From Uranotaenia lowii (lineage: Eukaryota > Arthropoda > Insecta > Diptera > Culicidae), in NCBI RefSeq assembly GCF_029784155.1, contig NC_073692.1, positions 334,499,131 through 334,563,130 on the forward strand: 64,000 nucleotides of DNA. Reading direction: 5' to 3'. The notes below the pieces were generated by a model. It ran no database searches, was not told the DNA's origin, and worked only from the letters and a program-made list of their open reading frames with translations. Shown in pieces: positions 10,661 through 22,974 of this stretch. Within the stretch, counting starts at the first letter, position 1. Each line of letters starts with the position of its first letter. Made by a program: the position numbers and the translations under genes.

Positions 10661-11609
10661 AATTGAAGGTTATGAATGTTCTGTTGTAGTAAAATTCAAC
10701 AGATTAAAAGAAAATAGAAAATATTGTTAGATACAAGCATTCTTAACATAACTGCAGAATGTTTAAAAAAAAAAAAGTTTGATGTCATTTTACAAATTTG
10801 ATGAAACCTGTAGAACAATTAGATTTATGTTTTAGGAGATGAACCATCTGAAAGCTGAAAATCTCTATAATAAGGATACTAAATAAAAAGATTTATGCTT
10901 TTAAATATATACATATATAAAATTAAATTTGTTTTGAAACTTTTTCAAAAATTCGTGCAATAAGGAATATGTCTAAACCTCTAAAAACCCCTCCTTCCCC
11001 ATTCACACGGCCTTCTAGTGGTCACGCATCATTTTTCTTGGGAGCTCGAATCTTTATGCCAATAGTACATTTCCAATCATATCATATTTGGTACAATACA
11101 GTTTCAGCGCATTTTCGGGACAGAGATTTGCTAAGTTGGCATTGGATTTTTGCAACCTCTCCTCTGGGTGTAGGAGAAAATTTCGCTTATCGTCTTAGTC
11201 TACTGTACAACTTCAATATTGTTGGTCGGTTTACCAAAATTTACCAAATAATGAAATTAAAAAAAAAAGTCATCCACTCATGAACATTTTCTTATTTTTT
11301 TTATCCTTTTTAATACTTTTACAAGCATTAATTACTTTTTTCCAAGATAGCGTTGAAAATACAATGAAGATGAATTCATTGACCAGATAAGTACTCCAAA
11401 ATAAATTCAATATTACGAATGATTAGTGATTTTTTTTTCAAAAAGTCCTAAAGTGTAGACAGTTGTAACTTAAGAAAGGTTTTTGTGGTATGTTCGAAAA
11501 AAAAGAAGTTTGGATGGTTTTTATTTATAGTGCATTATTATTTTTCTAATTTATTTGTTTTAAAAGAAATTCTTCTGTTGACACATTTCGGACCAACTAC
11601 TAGATATCT
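10661..11609. other. Unassigned AT-rich sequence
   Basis: A more balanced patch occurs at 10970-11180, with a 104-codon plus frame (10969-11283) whose peptide shows no recognisable domain. No paired termini found. Confidence 0.35.
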
Positions 11610-11717
11610 CGTTTTTTCGCGAGTGTACACAATCCTACCGGATAAGTTTTCAATAACTTTCCACCAACTGAAACGTTGATATAAAGTCGCGACTGTGATC
11701 GAAACAAAAAAAACTTA
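11610..11717 (+). mobile_element. SINE fragment, 3' part, same family as 30.1 kb
   Basis: The segment matches the body of the SINE at 30117-30293: TACCGGATAAG, TTTTCAATAAC, CCACCAACTGAAACGTTGAT, GTCGCGA and the closing ATCGAAAC followed by an A-rich tail. The tRNA-like head with box B is missing, so this copy is 5'-truncated and older. Confidence 0.6.
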
Positions 11718-11975
11718 AAACATGTTCTTTATCTCTTTTCAGCACCCAGAGAGCGCCAATTTTTATAGAAATCTTCTCAAATACAGGTAGGTAACCCTCA
11801 ATCGTGTCTGATTTGTTTTTTAATGTTTTGAATTGTAGGAGTGTCAATTTCACTCTTCTGGCTAAAACCACTAACGAAAGATTGTTGCTGAACATCTTAA
11901 AACTTAAAATAATCATATTTACATAATTAAGTTTTCAAAACCCATTTAATCATGATCAATAAGAAAATGAGAGCA

Positions 11976-12325
11976 ATTTTCAGCAATTCGGGTAATATCC
12001 GGACAAATTTGGTCAAGACCTAAAAAGATCATTCAAAAATCAACAAAAAAAGCTTTAAAAATGATTTATTCATCAAAATTGATAAGCTGATTAAAAATAG
12101 CATTTAAGGCATTCAAAAAATCTTTCAAGATTATTTTTTTGAAACTTGCTTAAAAAAAATTCGTTTTGGACGCATACATTTCTTTTATAACATAGTTTTG
12201 TTTTCAATTTAGATTTGAGAATGAGAATAACCCTGGGCCAAAATTTGGGCTTTCTCAATAAAATCCGGGCAACCGCACTTTTCCCAAATTTTGTATTAAA
12301 TATTTTATTTCTATTACATCCGGCT
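11976..12325. mobile_element. Old copy of the GGTTGCC / CCGGGC element family, reversed
   Basis: The right part (TCAATAAAATCCGGGCAACC, then AAATTTTGTATTAAATAT near 12285-12302) is the reverse complement of the left end of the 46.57-47.01 kb element. The left part retains GGTAATATCCGGACAAATTT. Termini are eroded. Confidence 0.45.
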
Positions 12326-12611
12326 ATCTACAAGTTTTAACAGTTATTCCTGGATTTTTGATTCAGAATTTTAAAATTTAAATTTAAATGCTCGGATCAT
12401 GTCACGGTTGTGGAAAAAAATATAATGTTGTATTATGTGATAACTTTCATAAAATAGATCCGGCGTCTTTGAATCATTCAAGGCTACATATTAATGTTTT
12501 TTTTTCAGGACCAAAAACTTTACAAAACTATGTTTTTTTCTTTAAAAATGATGATTTCTGGTAAATGGGCTATTTTCTCTTGACTATAGCGAATGCCATG
12601 CGCATTAGGAT

Positions 12612-12720
12612 GTGTCGAATTGCAACTTTTTTTCGGATTTTGAAAACCTTGTAGCCTCAAATGTTTCTTTTTTGGTCAAAACGAACGACAGAATTAAATT
12701 AGATTTAGGTACCCGGATAT
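12612..12720. repeat. Dispersed repeat, inverted copy of 23.42-23.54 kb
   Basis: TTTTGAAAACCTTGTAGCC, CGAACGACAGAATT and TAGATTTAGGTACCCGG occur in this order here and in reverse complement at 23420-23545. The 94-codon frame starting here is therefore repeat-derived. Confidence 0.5.
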
Positions 12721-14154
12721 TATTTATGGGCATGTCAAACAGCTGTCATCATTACGAAATCATAGAACACCATCTTTTTTATCATTTAGCGATAAAAAGT
12801 CGTAAAAATAGCTATTCGATGCAGTTTTATGACAATTTTTGTAATCCTCCTCAAGGCCGGGTTAAGCACCACCCTCTAGTGCCGTCTCTAGTATAGAGTT
12901 GTTGAAAAAAAAACTTTATTGCAAGTGTGTCGCTGCTTCCTTAGCATCAAAGCTTCAAATTATTAGCAAAATAAATGCAAGAAAGTGCGTCATTTTCACC
13001 CTGGTTTATATTTGTTGCAAATTATACCGTGAATAACACACCATTAAGACACATTTTCTCAGCTTCAACCGTTTAATTTTTATCAACAACACATTCCAAC
13101 AATTCTTAAACATCAATAAAATAATTGCCAACAAAATATGTGTGTTAAATTTGTACAATTATTTTCTCTTCAGAGAGAACAATTTAGCAATTTCGATCGA
13201 ATTGGCGCACAAATGCAATCGGATTGGAACTAAACGAGACCTGCACACAAACCACAAATTGGAAGAAAACCATCATCAGTCAAAAGAATGAGTCAAATCG
13301 AGAGCGCCGGCTGTTTGTTGTTATCAGACAGCCACTTTTCGACTAAGATTTTCACGCCCGTTTCTATTTTTCCACTTTGCTAAAAGCATTTGCTTTTCCT
13401 AACTACATCCAACAAGCGTTGGCGATTATCACATTTACTTCAATTTTTATATGTTGCTGTATGGTGTTTTCCACTGTCTCACTCTCAATACGCGTAGCTA
13501 ATGGAATAAGTTAAACTTCATTGAAGTAATTTTCTGATTAAAGGCCGTACATCTTAATTCAATCATTCAGGAAAGTGCTTCGTTCCGTCTTTTCGGAGCT
13601 CTCTGCAGCCCAGGCCGAGGGAGAGTTGTGGTGTTTTTTTTTTGTCTGTTTATATGTTGCTCTCATTTTTTTTAGTTTCTGCCCTGTCTTGTTTTCAATT
13701 GCTCTGAGAGTTTATTGGACTGTGAATGATGCATTGCAAGCCATTATGAATTGTGTTCTTGTTCATAGACTTTTTATGAATTAACGGGTTTGAGATGTGC
13801 AATTAAGGAAGAAAAACCTGTCGAAATTGACAATGATTTCTAATAAATGTTCCCCAGCCACAAAATGGGATATATAATATGTAGCTTCTTCTTATAGTAA
13901 GAGCATCGTCGACAACCATTCTTGTAACAGAATTAGTTTTATGGATTATAAATTGTTTTTCAACAACTTCATACTTAACAGGTTTTCTAAGTATTTTTCA
14001 CATTTTTTTATGTAACTGTTAAGCTAATGTTTCAGGCTATAGTTCATGCAAATGTTATAACATTTGTTATGTTAATGAATTGTTGTCGAGTAAACTGAAA
14101 AAGGCGTTGGATTTTTTTTACCCGATCATGATATCATCAAAGTATTTTTTTTTT
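12721..14154. other. No gene or element recognised
   Basis: Sequence complexity is higher than average between 12990 and 13620, which may be single-copy host DNA. The 69-codon frame at 13575-13784 is rich in F, V and L with no domain I recognise. No splice-bounded exon stood out. Confidence 0.4.
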
Positions 14155-14310
14155 TATTGGTTGCCCAGTTTTAGCCGAACTTTCCCAGCTATTTTACTGA
14201 ATATCCGGGAAAAAATCCAGTACGACCTGATTGTCCGGGTTTTATTAAAAAAACTCTGGTTTTTCCCAAATTTATTTGCTTGATTTGCTAATTTATCTGA
14301 AAACTCAAAT
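14155..14310. mobile_element. Fragment of the GGTTGCC / CCCGG element family
   Basis: GGTTGCCCAGTTTTAGCCG, ATATCCGGG, TTGTCCGGGTTTTATT and TTTATTTGCTTGATTTGC line up with the 32.72-33.13 kb copy (GGTTGCCAGATTGCCCG, CTCCCGGATTTATTCGCTTT). Only one end is visible. Confidence 0.4.
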
Positions 14311-16283
14311 TTTATCCTCTGCTTAGCGAATTCATTTTCTCGCTGAATTTTTCGTGAGCTTTCGGATTATTTTCAGTTCTGCTAACTGAAGAATGCTAAA
14401 CTGATCTATGAGACGCATTAATCATAATTCCATCATCATTGAGATCCAAAACCTTGATTTCGACCAGGCAGGTTTTAAATTTTTTAGTATAGATTGATTC
14501 CAGAAGATATTCGAGCTCATTTTTATTGGAATCATAGAAAAAAGTGAAGAACTCTTTTCAACTGTCCTACCCCTTGATTAAAGTACCGTATTTATACCTT
14601 CATGGAAAAATAACGGAAAAGATAAAAAACAGTTTTGGACAGAACACAACATCTGTTAAACAAATTTGCATTGATTGATTGAGAAGTAAAAATTTCATGA
14701 ATGTTTTTTGTTGAAAATTGATTCAATTTAGGTTTATGGTTTCAATCGTTAGTGATGTTTAATAGCTACGTTTTCATTCTTGGATTTCAAGCTAACAAAT
14801 CTATGTTTGAAATGCCCGACGTTATGAACATTTTTGTTGGTCTTTCTCAAGAGTATCATCTAACGGTTGTTTTTGTGAGATTTCGTTTTTTTACAACGCT
14901 TAGGTGTCTTCGCTGCCTGTTTTTTATTGAAAAAAAAAAAACCCCCAAAATAGAATGTTGATTCAAATGTTTTTCCTTCTGTCTTTTCCAAACGAAATCG
15001 TGGGCTGGCGAAGATGAGTTGGACAGAAAAGTTACAAAGCTAATCCTAAAAATGCAAGTTGTTCCATTTTGCAGTGTTGCCTTTTTAATCAACAAATGTG
15101 TAGAAATGAATTAAAAATTTGTGTTTTGTATGGCTTTTTTTAAATTTTGGTAAGCGATTGGCGATTAGCGCTTTTTAAGAGATCGACCACTTTTACGCAA
15201 TATTAAACGGTTTCAATTAGCGATTGCTTGCGAATTTTTCCGAGTTAGTGGAGTTATTCTTATAACAGAGATAGAATGATCTTGAAATGGTCTGACAAAA
15301 CCAAAAAAAAATGTTAAAAGTAAGGTTTTGTGTAATGTTTTACAGTTTTGTCAACAAATGCAGGATTTTTCCTGAGTTTTACCTTTTTTCAAAAGTTATT
15401 TGTAAAACAAAAGCTGATAGATAAAAAATCTCATGCATATTTTGATTCAGGACACCTTAATTATTCAAAATATGCTTTCTAATTCTTTGCACCTCGGAAA
15501 ATTTTTTATTTGTTGTATTGTGAAATATATCGAAACCCTTTTGAATGTGGAGTTGAGTATTTAATATTACAAGAAACACAGTACAGAATTTTGTGAGTCT
15601 GAAATCGATTTTTAATGAAGAATATTTCATATCAGCATAAAAATTGTCATGCCGCACGAAAATTTCTATAATCAAAGTGTTTAGAAAATGCAATCTGTTT
15701 TAAGCGTTTAGAGTTTTTTTTTTACTCATTTTGTAGACTATCGTGAGTAGCAAACACCTGTCTTTTATCTTCAGATTTAAGTTTCAATGCTAAAGGTTTG
15801 TGGATTATTCGAAATAAATAATTAAAAAAAAAGTTTCAGTTTATAGTGTTGTATAATGAATTATCATAGGCTTACAGTGCTACAAAACAAAATTTCGCAG
15901 AAGACATATTTCAAAATACTTTTTGGGGTCGCGTAATTTATTGTTATGACCGTAAATCTATTTCTTAAGCTAGAAATTTTACTTGGAAAAACCTCCATGA
16001 GGGCAGTAAAACCCCTGAAACCCCCCCCCCCCCCCCCCCCGTTTGGTAAGCCTTGCACACGATCACAAATTATCTCGACGGCTCCCCAAGATTATGTGAA
16101 TGTTAGATGGACAGTAAGTTGGAGTTTACTACATATGACAAGTTGTTGAAAATGGACGTAGAGAATTTTATTAAAAAACAATTCCATTGGTACATAATAT
16201 TGAGTTTAAGTTCATAATGAAAAATATGAGACAGTAGACAATATGGAATTTTCAAAAAAAAAAACATGACACTATCTACTTGA
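14311..16283. other. Unassigned; includes a 20-base poly-C run at 16021-16040
   Basis: AT-rich with chance frames. The only striking feature is an uninterrupted run of 20 C at 16021-16040, which produces the proline/glycine-tract frames on both strands. Such long C runs are prone to sequencing error and slippage. Confidence 0.45.
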
Positions 16284-16451
16284 GGGACCGTTCAAATATT
16301 ACGTAACGCAATTTTCGAGCATTTTCAACCCCCCCTCCCCCCTACGTAACACATTCGTCTCAAAATTTCTTTGCAAAATCCACAAAACGTAACAAACTGC
16401 TATACCCCCTCCCCCCCCCCTAAGAGCGTTACGTAATATTTGAATGGTCCC
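16284..16451. mobile_element. 168 bp MITE, GGGACCGTTCAAATATTACG termini, TGA target duplication
   Basis: The left terminus GGGACCGTTCAAATATTACG pairs with the right end, which reads GGGACCATTCAAATATTACG when reversed, followed by TAACGC on both sides. The trinucleotide TGA flanks both ends (16281-16283 and 16452-16454), so a 3 bp target duplication is likely. The interior has two C-rich blocks. Size and duplication would fit a non-autonomous PIF/Harbinger-like element, but the superfamily is inference. Confidence 0.75.
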
Positions 16452-16774
16452 TGATGGAAAATAAAATTTAAAAACTATCCAACCCGAATCAAGATTCTTT
16501 GCCTAATGTATTTTTCTTCGAACTTTTTTGCTGCAAAACAAAACAACAGAGGTTGTCATTTCGTATGCAGCTACTCATTAAGGTTGAATGTTTTCTTAAA
16601 ACAATCTTGTTTTATTTCCAGAATGTCTCCGAATTCGCCAATTCAAGATCAATCCAAAGATGATTTTTAACAAGTTTTTTCATTAAACAAAGTCTGTCAG
16701 TGTTTATCAACATGAATCTCGAAAATTATAATTTCTAAAAAAATGTTTGTTAATATTGGATTATGTTATTCCTA

Positions 16775-18069
16775 AAGGGTGATACGGTCAAAATTTGGTC
16801 AAGGGAAAACGCGTGTAAATCGGTGAAATCGTTTTTTTTTTAAATCGAATTAAATTTCTTTTTCAAGTTAAATTAGTATAAAATTTAGGAAAAACATTCA
16901 GATAGGCTTCTGCTTTTCCAAATCCGAATTGTCGGGCCTTAAGCTTAACCCCTGCCATCAGATTTTGTACAGCCACCTTGTCCACCTTCTTCGCCGCAGA
17001 AAGCCAGTTTGCCTTGAACTGCTGCTCGCCCTTAGCAGTTTTTTTGACTTCTTTAGGTTCAGTTTGACAAAAGCCCAGTATTTCTCAATTGGGCAGAACT
17101 CTGGCGTGTTGGGAGGGTTCTTGTCCTTGGGAACCATCTGCACATTGTTTCCGGCGTACCAATCCATGGCCTTTTTACCGTAATGGCAAGATGCCAAATC
17201 CGGCCAAAACAGTACGGATCAACCGTGTTTCTTCAGGAAAGGCAGCAGACGTTTATTAACACTCTTTCACGTAAATTTCTTGGTTGACAGTCCCGGAAGC
17301 TATGAAAATGCTGCTTTTCAAGCCACAGGTACAGATGGCTTGCCAAACCAGATATTTATTCGCGTACTTTGACAGTTTCATGTGCTTGAAAATATCAGCT
17401 ACTTTTCCCCTTCTTTTTGCCGTATAAAATTCTTGTCCCGGTAGCTGCTTGTAGTCGGCTTTGACGTAGGTTTCGTCGTCCATTACCACGCAGTCAAACT
17501 TCGTCAGCATCGTCGTGTACAGCCTCCGGGATCGCGCTTTGGCCGTCGTATTTTGTTTATCATCGCAATTTGGAGTCACTACCTTCTTGTAAGTCGATCG
17601 TCCGGCTCGTTTTTTGGCTCGATGCACGGTTGTAGACGATACACCCAGCTTATTTGCGGCATCTCGGAGAGAGAGGTTAGGGTTTCGCTTGAAACTACTG
17701 GCAACTCTCTTTGTCGTCTCAGCGGCTTCCGATTTTCGATTTTCCCCCGATCCAGACTTCCTGGCTGTCGACAAACGATCTCCAAACACTTTGATTAAAC
17801 TTTTAACGGTTGTTTTGGCAACTTTTAGCGATTTTCCAGCTTTGCGTGCGAGTAGCTCGGATTTTCGCGATGCGCGAGCAAAATTTTGATACGCTGCTCT
17901 TCTTCCTTGGACGGCATTTTGACAACTGAAGAGTGAATTCCAAAATCAAAATAGGAGCAACATTCTACACACACACACCTTCAATATGAGGGGTGTTCAG
18001 GTTTTTTAAATGCAAAATTGAAAGAAATATGTCAAGTTGATTTTGACCAAATTTTGCCCGTATTACCCT
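16775..18069 (-). mobile_element. Mariner-like element of the D37E (ITm) type, nearly complete
   Basis: TIRs of about 27 bases begin AAGGGTGATACGGTCAAAAT on the left and, reverse-complemented, AGGGTAATACGGGCAAAATT on the right; both continue TTGGTCAA. TA lies at both borders (16773-16774 and 18070-18071). The roughly 1.3 kb length and a single transposase reading frame filling the interior on the minus strand are normal for mariner elements. D37E transposases are known from mosquitoes. The coding frame is broken in four places, so this copy is not autonomous. The intact TIRs suggest it could be mobilised if a related transposase were present. Confidence 0.88.
16863..17917 (-). pseudogene. Mariner-like (D37E) transposase, broken by three frameshifts and one stop
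   Basis: The start codon at 17915-17917 reads MPSKEEEQRIK. The N-terminal region carries a helix-turn-helix (LSLRDAANKLGVSSTTVHRA), as in paired-like mariner DNA-binding domains. The DDE core is recognisable: VMDDETYVKAD (17460-17483), FWPDLASCHYGKKAMDWY with its D codon at 17198-17200, and PIEKYW with its E codon at 17084-17086. That is 37 residues between D and E. The natural end is a stop at 16863-16865 in a third frame, after RQFGFGKAEAYLNVFPKFY. Lesions: a frameshift near 17835, a frameshift near 17255, TGA in place of a probable Gly codon at 17219-17221, and a base lost in an A run (17039-17045). Length is about 350 codons, as expected. Confidence 0.9.
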
Positions 18070-18071
18070 TA

Positions 18072-20502
18072 ATGTATTTCCTCTGACTCATGTAAGTATC
18101 CATGAAATATTTTTTGTTGAAAAAAGAAAAGAAAACATGAATTTGAACAAATTTAAAACCACAATGATGCAAACAAAGTTTATTGTCGCCAAAGGAAATT
18201 ATTGAATTCCATCAACTTTAAATAAAGTTTTTGCTGACCGTAGTAAAATTGCAAATAGTACCCAGTTGAAAGCCTATAGAAAGACAGCTACAGCGTCGAG
18301 AAAGTCTTGAAGGGGCTAAGAAAACAAAAACTAACATCGCCTCGCCGTAATCGAGGGTGCAAAACGGACATCGCAAGTGTCACTTTATGATCCGCGGCCT
18401 CGCGGCCGTCGAAAATTGACTCCTCATTCACGGACGCATGCACATCAAATCGTCAATTAAATATATTTCAAGATTCAATGGCCATGTGTTGAACGGTTTG
18501 ATGTAGACAATCTCAAAAAAATTTGAGGAAGAGAGCCAAGTGGAAAAATAAAGTATAAATGCGGCCAATTCAAGACGTGGAAGTCAATGGCCTCGCGTCG
18601 ACGCGTTTCAATTTTTGACGCCATCGGGCTCAGCTCGAAGCTGAGAGGTGAAATTTTGTTAATGCAAAGATCCGACAGGCTGTATTTTTTTTTCTTTTTT
18701 TTTCATTATTTGCACAAACAAACGACCTTCCGCAAATGCAGGCTTAAAAAGTAACATAGAAAAAAAGTCTACGTGGTTTCATTGGAAGCCCTAAGCTCGT
18801 CATATGAGCAAAATAAAAATGCACTTTTGACAGTCTGTCCCACGATGCCTCTAATTGGACACAGTAATTGTGGGTAAACGAAAGTAAAACCTTGTTTTCG
18901 GGCTTTTTTTCAACACAAGTTTTTCTGACTAAAGCTTCGTTTTGATGCAGTAGAGTTTAATCTACGTCTGGCGCGTGTGCTGTTTTTTTTTTTATTCGGA
19001 TGCAATGATCTTTGGCAAAGTGACGGTGCAAGTTGGAATTGCACCTTCAGACATTGTCAATTATCATCAATAAATATACCAGTCAGTTTCCTAAAGAGAC
19101 TCTTAACAAATTCAGTAGTCAGGTGATAAGTCGAACCAAAATGAAGATTAAGTTATTACCAAATGGGCGTGAGTTTCAGATTGCAGCACCATTAAAAATG
19201 CAATTGATGAAAACCAATAAACAGGAAATGAATAAAATACGTCAATTGATTCAATGATGGTTGATAAAAAAAGAAAATGGCAGCTCAATAGTCAACGAAA
19301 AAGAATCACCACTCAGGGAACCAAAAAACATGTCATCGGGAAGACACTTCATTTTGTCAAAGATTCTTCTAACTTAACATGTTTGCATGGAAATGATGTT
19401 ATCTGTACGGAAATTTGGACCTCTGAATGGTTCCTCTGAGGTTTCAATTTCCATGATAGGTAGTTTGAAAACCTTGTTTGGAAGGCTTTGTTACACTGTA
19501 GGATGCACTTCATGGGAAAACATGATACACATTTCTGGTAAACATTGAACTAAGATAACTTTCATTCATTAAGTTGCAGTATTGACGCAATAATTTTTAA
19601 AATTAATCCTCGAACAGACAGATAAAACTGGATGGACGGAAGTGCTTCAGACCAAAAATACCCTAGATGCCATTAACCTACATCCTTCGGACCGTGACCA
19701 TTTGAGTTGAGCCCATCTGGTTGCTTCCAAAAGCCAAGGCTACACTGACATACGCAAAACCATCATCATCAGCTTTCGACGCTTCAAAAAGCACGATTGG
19801 GAAAACTTAGATGCCACTTAATGTGTTGCAGCAACCAACGAGGAAACATCAATCTTCTAGAGGGCGTGAAAAGGCCGTTTCCACCCACGAAAATTTTGAA
19901 CCCTGATTCGTCAATAAGTTGTGCCGTTAAGTTTGTTGATGCGGTGCTGATCTTTGGTGAACTTATTTAAAGAAACTTGTTAATGCAATTTTGGAAAACC
20001 ACACAAGGTAGGAATGCATTCGTTCATTTACAGTCGTATCAAGTTGACAGACTCTGAAATTCATTCACATTTGTAGATTAATTTAGTTCGATTCATTTTT
20101 GGAGTCGATTGGATTGAGCGATGTTGAGCTGCTATATATTACAAAAACTTGTTTCAATTACATTTTAATTTTGATTTATTTTGTTTTAGTTTTGAATTTT
20201 AGGTCAAAGGCCATGAAAATGGTCTCGTTTATATGCACTGTTCAGTGTTTTTTGTTATATTTACGTGATTGTGCGCCACTTTTAATCATTCCCACATTTC
20301 AAACGACCAATGTATCCATGAATTCATATTTGAAGTTGAAAACTAGAAAAAGGGCTTTTTCAAATCAAATATTGGATATTTTTTTTATTTAGGTTTTTGC
20401 CTTTTAACCTTAAAATATGAAGAAAGGAAAGATAAATTAGATAAGATAAGATAAATCGAACTTTTGATTTTGATGCCGAATGAATAAGGATAGCATAACT
20501 TC
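18072..20502. other. Unassigned, partly GC-richer; possible host non-coding DNA
   Basis: Two patches (18260-18660 and 19640-19930) have a more balanced composition. One includes a short self-complementary CG-rich motif, GCGGCCTCGCGGCCG, near 18395. Frames of 74 and 61 codons at 19033-19439 are lysine-rich, with no domain I recognise. No transposon termini or splice-bounded exon seen. Confidence 0.4.
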
Positions 20503-20632
20503 GAGATCTCATGATATATTGAAACAAAATTTTTGACCAAAAATCAACATTCTTAAAACTCGGTCGCTTTTAATCGATTTCAAAGTCGATTTTGGTCAAG
20601 AAATTTTGTTTCGATATAACACCAGATCTCGA
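20503..20632. repeat. Inverted repeat, about 42-base arms
   Basis: CGAGATCTCATGATATATTG... at 20503-20543 pairs with ...CGATATAACACCAGATCTCG at 20591-20632, both containing AAACAAAATTT and TTGACCAAAA, with several mismatches. The spacer is about 48 bases. It could be a small hairpin MITE or the core of one. Confidence 0.5.
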
Positions 20633-21289
20633 CGCTTCATCCTTTCAAAACTCATTTGGCATCCAATTTAAAATTTTGATTTTCCGAATTTCCGTTGATT
20701 TTCTAAATTCTGAAGTCGAATTTTCACAAAAAAAAACAGTTATTCTCGTGATTACACCAGATTTTTACGTTTTGAGTCAAAGGTGAATTTTCTGTGAAAC
20801 TTTAAACATCACAACACAAGTCCGGGCTGTGGGACGAACCAGTTAATGAAGGAAGGGGGTTTGCTGATTTTTTTTCCTATAACGTGTTTACCTAAAAAAT
20901 GTATAGCTTTTCTATTATCAGTTCTGTTTTATTTGGATTAAAAGTAAGGTATTTATTTTCAATTATAATTGCTGGAAACATGTCCTAGAAGTTGTCTGTT
21001 TTTTTTCTATGAAGTTTCAAAAAATTAATATGATATTTTGAAGGTTTAATGTTTACCTAAATTGGCAAGTAATGAACTTAAACTTTTTATCCACTAGCAT
21101 AAGCATCCCAAAGATTGGTGGAAGTTCATAAAATATTCCAAAATAGAAAAAAAATTTTGCTAATTAAGTCAGATCTATCCTCTACTCTCGAAAGCTTGAC
21201 TTAAATTTAAAATTAAAGTTTATTTTTTTTATGAATCTGCAATGTAAACAATGTTTAACAAAAAACCAATAAAATAAATGCGTTGAAAT

Positions 21290-22190
21290 TGAATTTTTGA
21301 TTGCCGACAAAAATTTGTCATGAACAATTTATTTCATAAATAAAATCCTGTGCGTATTTTTTCGAATTTAAAACCCTGTTTTTTTTAAATCGAAGTCTTT
21401 TAAATGAGTTCAAATTTTATTTTATATTTGTGATGTCTTCTGGTATGTGTTTTCAAAGTGTCTTTGTTTGAATATAAAATTTAACTTGGAATCCTAAATT
21501 CAAATTTTGCAACTGGGATCTCCTGCAATTTGAATTCTAATGAAAGTTATCACGTTGAAACTTAAGTTTGAACAAAACTTGAATCTGTATTATAATTTTT
21601 ATTCCAATCTGAATCCTGCCTTTCGAAGCTGAATTTAAAATTTGAACACCAAATTTGGAAAAGATTTTTAAATGTAAGTTACCGATTATAATTTCATTTG
21701 ATAATTATTAAAAAAAATGGAATTTATATCAGAACCCTCAATCAGAATTTTCTTATTTGAGTTCTGAATTTTAAACTTTTCATACGAATTCTATTTTCAG
21801 TGCCTTATTCGAAATTCAATTTGCGAATCTAAATGAACATTGCGCATAATAAAACTGTTTCATATTTCTGAATTGTTCTTCACCATTATGAAACTTTTTC
21901 AAGTTCCAATTTTGAATAAGACATAAAAATAACAATATAAAATTCAAATCCAATTTTTTTTAAATATTATCTTTTCATTTTCAGAAATGATTTGTTTCGA
22001 AAATGAAAAAAAAAGATCAAGTTTGAAATGCAAAACCAAGAATCAAATCAGGATTTTGTCCCAAAGATAATGCAAACTGAAGTTCAAGAACAATTAAATG
22101 GATTCAGAATCCCTAATCTGAACATCGAATTTCAATTTTAATTTTTCAGTTTTTAATTAAATTTGCAACCACTAAATCCGGAATTATTCT
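21290..22190. repeat. Old dispersed AT-rich repeat, copy 1
   Basis: Shares an ordered set of phrases with 45.0-45.8 and 48.2-48.85 kb: TTCTTCTGGTATGTGTTT (with variants), GAATCCTGCATTT-like text, and AAACCAAGAATCAAATC before TTTGTCCCA-like text. Downstream, 22735-22890 continues with GTAGAATTGTGGACTTG and GTTTTGGCTT, also present at 46.07 and 49.06 kb. Copies are strongly diverged and no termini are visible. The type of element is unknown. Confidence 0.45.
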
Positions 22191-22192
22191 AA

Positions 22193-22300
22193 CCCAGCCC
22201 ATGGCGTAGAGAATAGCCTTTAAGTCTTCTAAGCCAGTGGTCATGAGATCGATTGCCGGTCACGGCATACATTGTACACTTTCCGTGGGTGGTGGTTTTT
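22193..22300 (+). mobile_element. Probable tRNA-derived SINE fragment
   Basis: CCATGGCGTAGAGAATAGCC resembles a tRNA 5' half with a box A-like region, CTTCTAAGCCAG resembles an anticodon arm, and GAGATCGATTGCC at 22246-22258 fits a pol III box B. Unlike a real tRNA, the acceptor stem does not close and the sequence runs into a GGTGGTGGTTTTTGC body. The 3' end is not clear. Confidence 0.45.
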
Positions 22301-22734
22301 GCATTTTTTTAGCATCATATTCTCGAAAGATGTACGTTTAGAATAAAGTTAAGGATTATCTTTGGGGCAACATTAAAATTCGTTGAAATCCTGTATGTGT
22401 TTGTGATCGTTTCAAAAAAAAAACCAAGCTTTTCAGATATTTTTCGGAAAGTATTCAGGCCATGCAAATCCTTTTATTTTTTTTCCAACATTAGCCAATA
22501 TCCAAATTATTCAATAAAATTCATGAAGGAAATCACTGGAAAATTGTTTTCTTTATGGATATATAATTTTGATATAATAAGCTCAAAAAATTTGGACGCT
22601 AAATACATTACTCCAATGACCCAATTCAATTTGGTTTAAGATTTTGTAAATAAAGTGAAATAATTCGGGCTTTATTTGGGCAAACTGAGAAGCCTAATTT
22701 TATTAAAAATCGAAACTTACGTGTTGATTTTTAT

Positions 22735-22890
22735 TTACAAGTGGTTTTTTCGGAAAAACTGTAGTAGAATTGTGGACTTGAAATATGTTTTCGAAGTTTT
22801 GGCTTAGTTTCTGAGTCGATATTGTTACTCTTGAATCTTTTTAGTCGTTCAGCAAAATTTAATTTAGAATTTGCAAATATGAGTTTAGAG
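22735..22890. repeat. Second segment of dispersed repeat copy 1
   Basis: GTAGTAGAATTGTGGACTTG, TTTCGAAGTTTTGGCTT, TTACTCTTGAATC and CGTTCAGCAAAATTT align in order with 46070-46185 and, less well, with 49060-49130. The SINE at 22193 and about 430 unassigned bases separate it from the first segment. Confidence 0.45.
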
Positions 22891-22974
22891 AAGAAAAAAT
22901 TGCTTTGCTTTTTGGTTAAAACCACAATAATGTTTGGAACAAAACGAACATAATTTTTTCATAGATTTTAAAAA

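Noticed and set aside
15864..16149. Proline- or glycine-tract proteins at the poly-C run
   Set aside because: The tract is just the 20-base C homopolymer read on either strand.
22201..22260. Functional tRNA-Arg-like gene
   Set aside because: Anticodon and acceptor stems are too mismatched; only the box B region is good.
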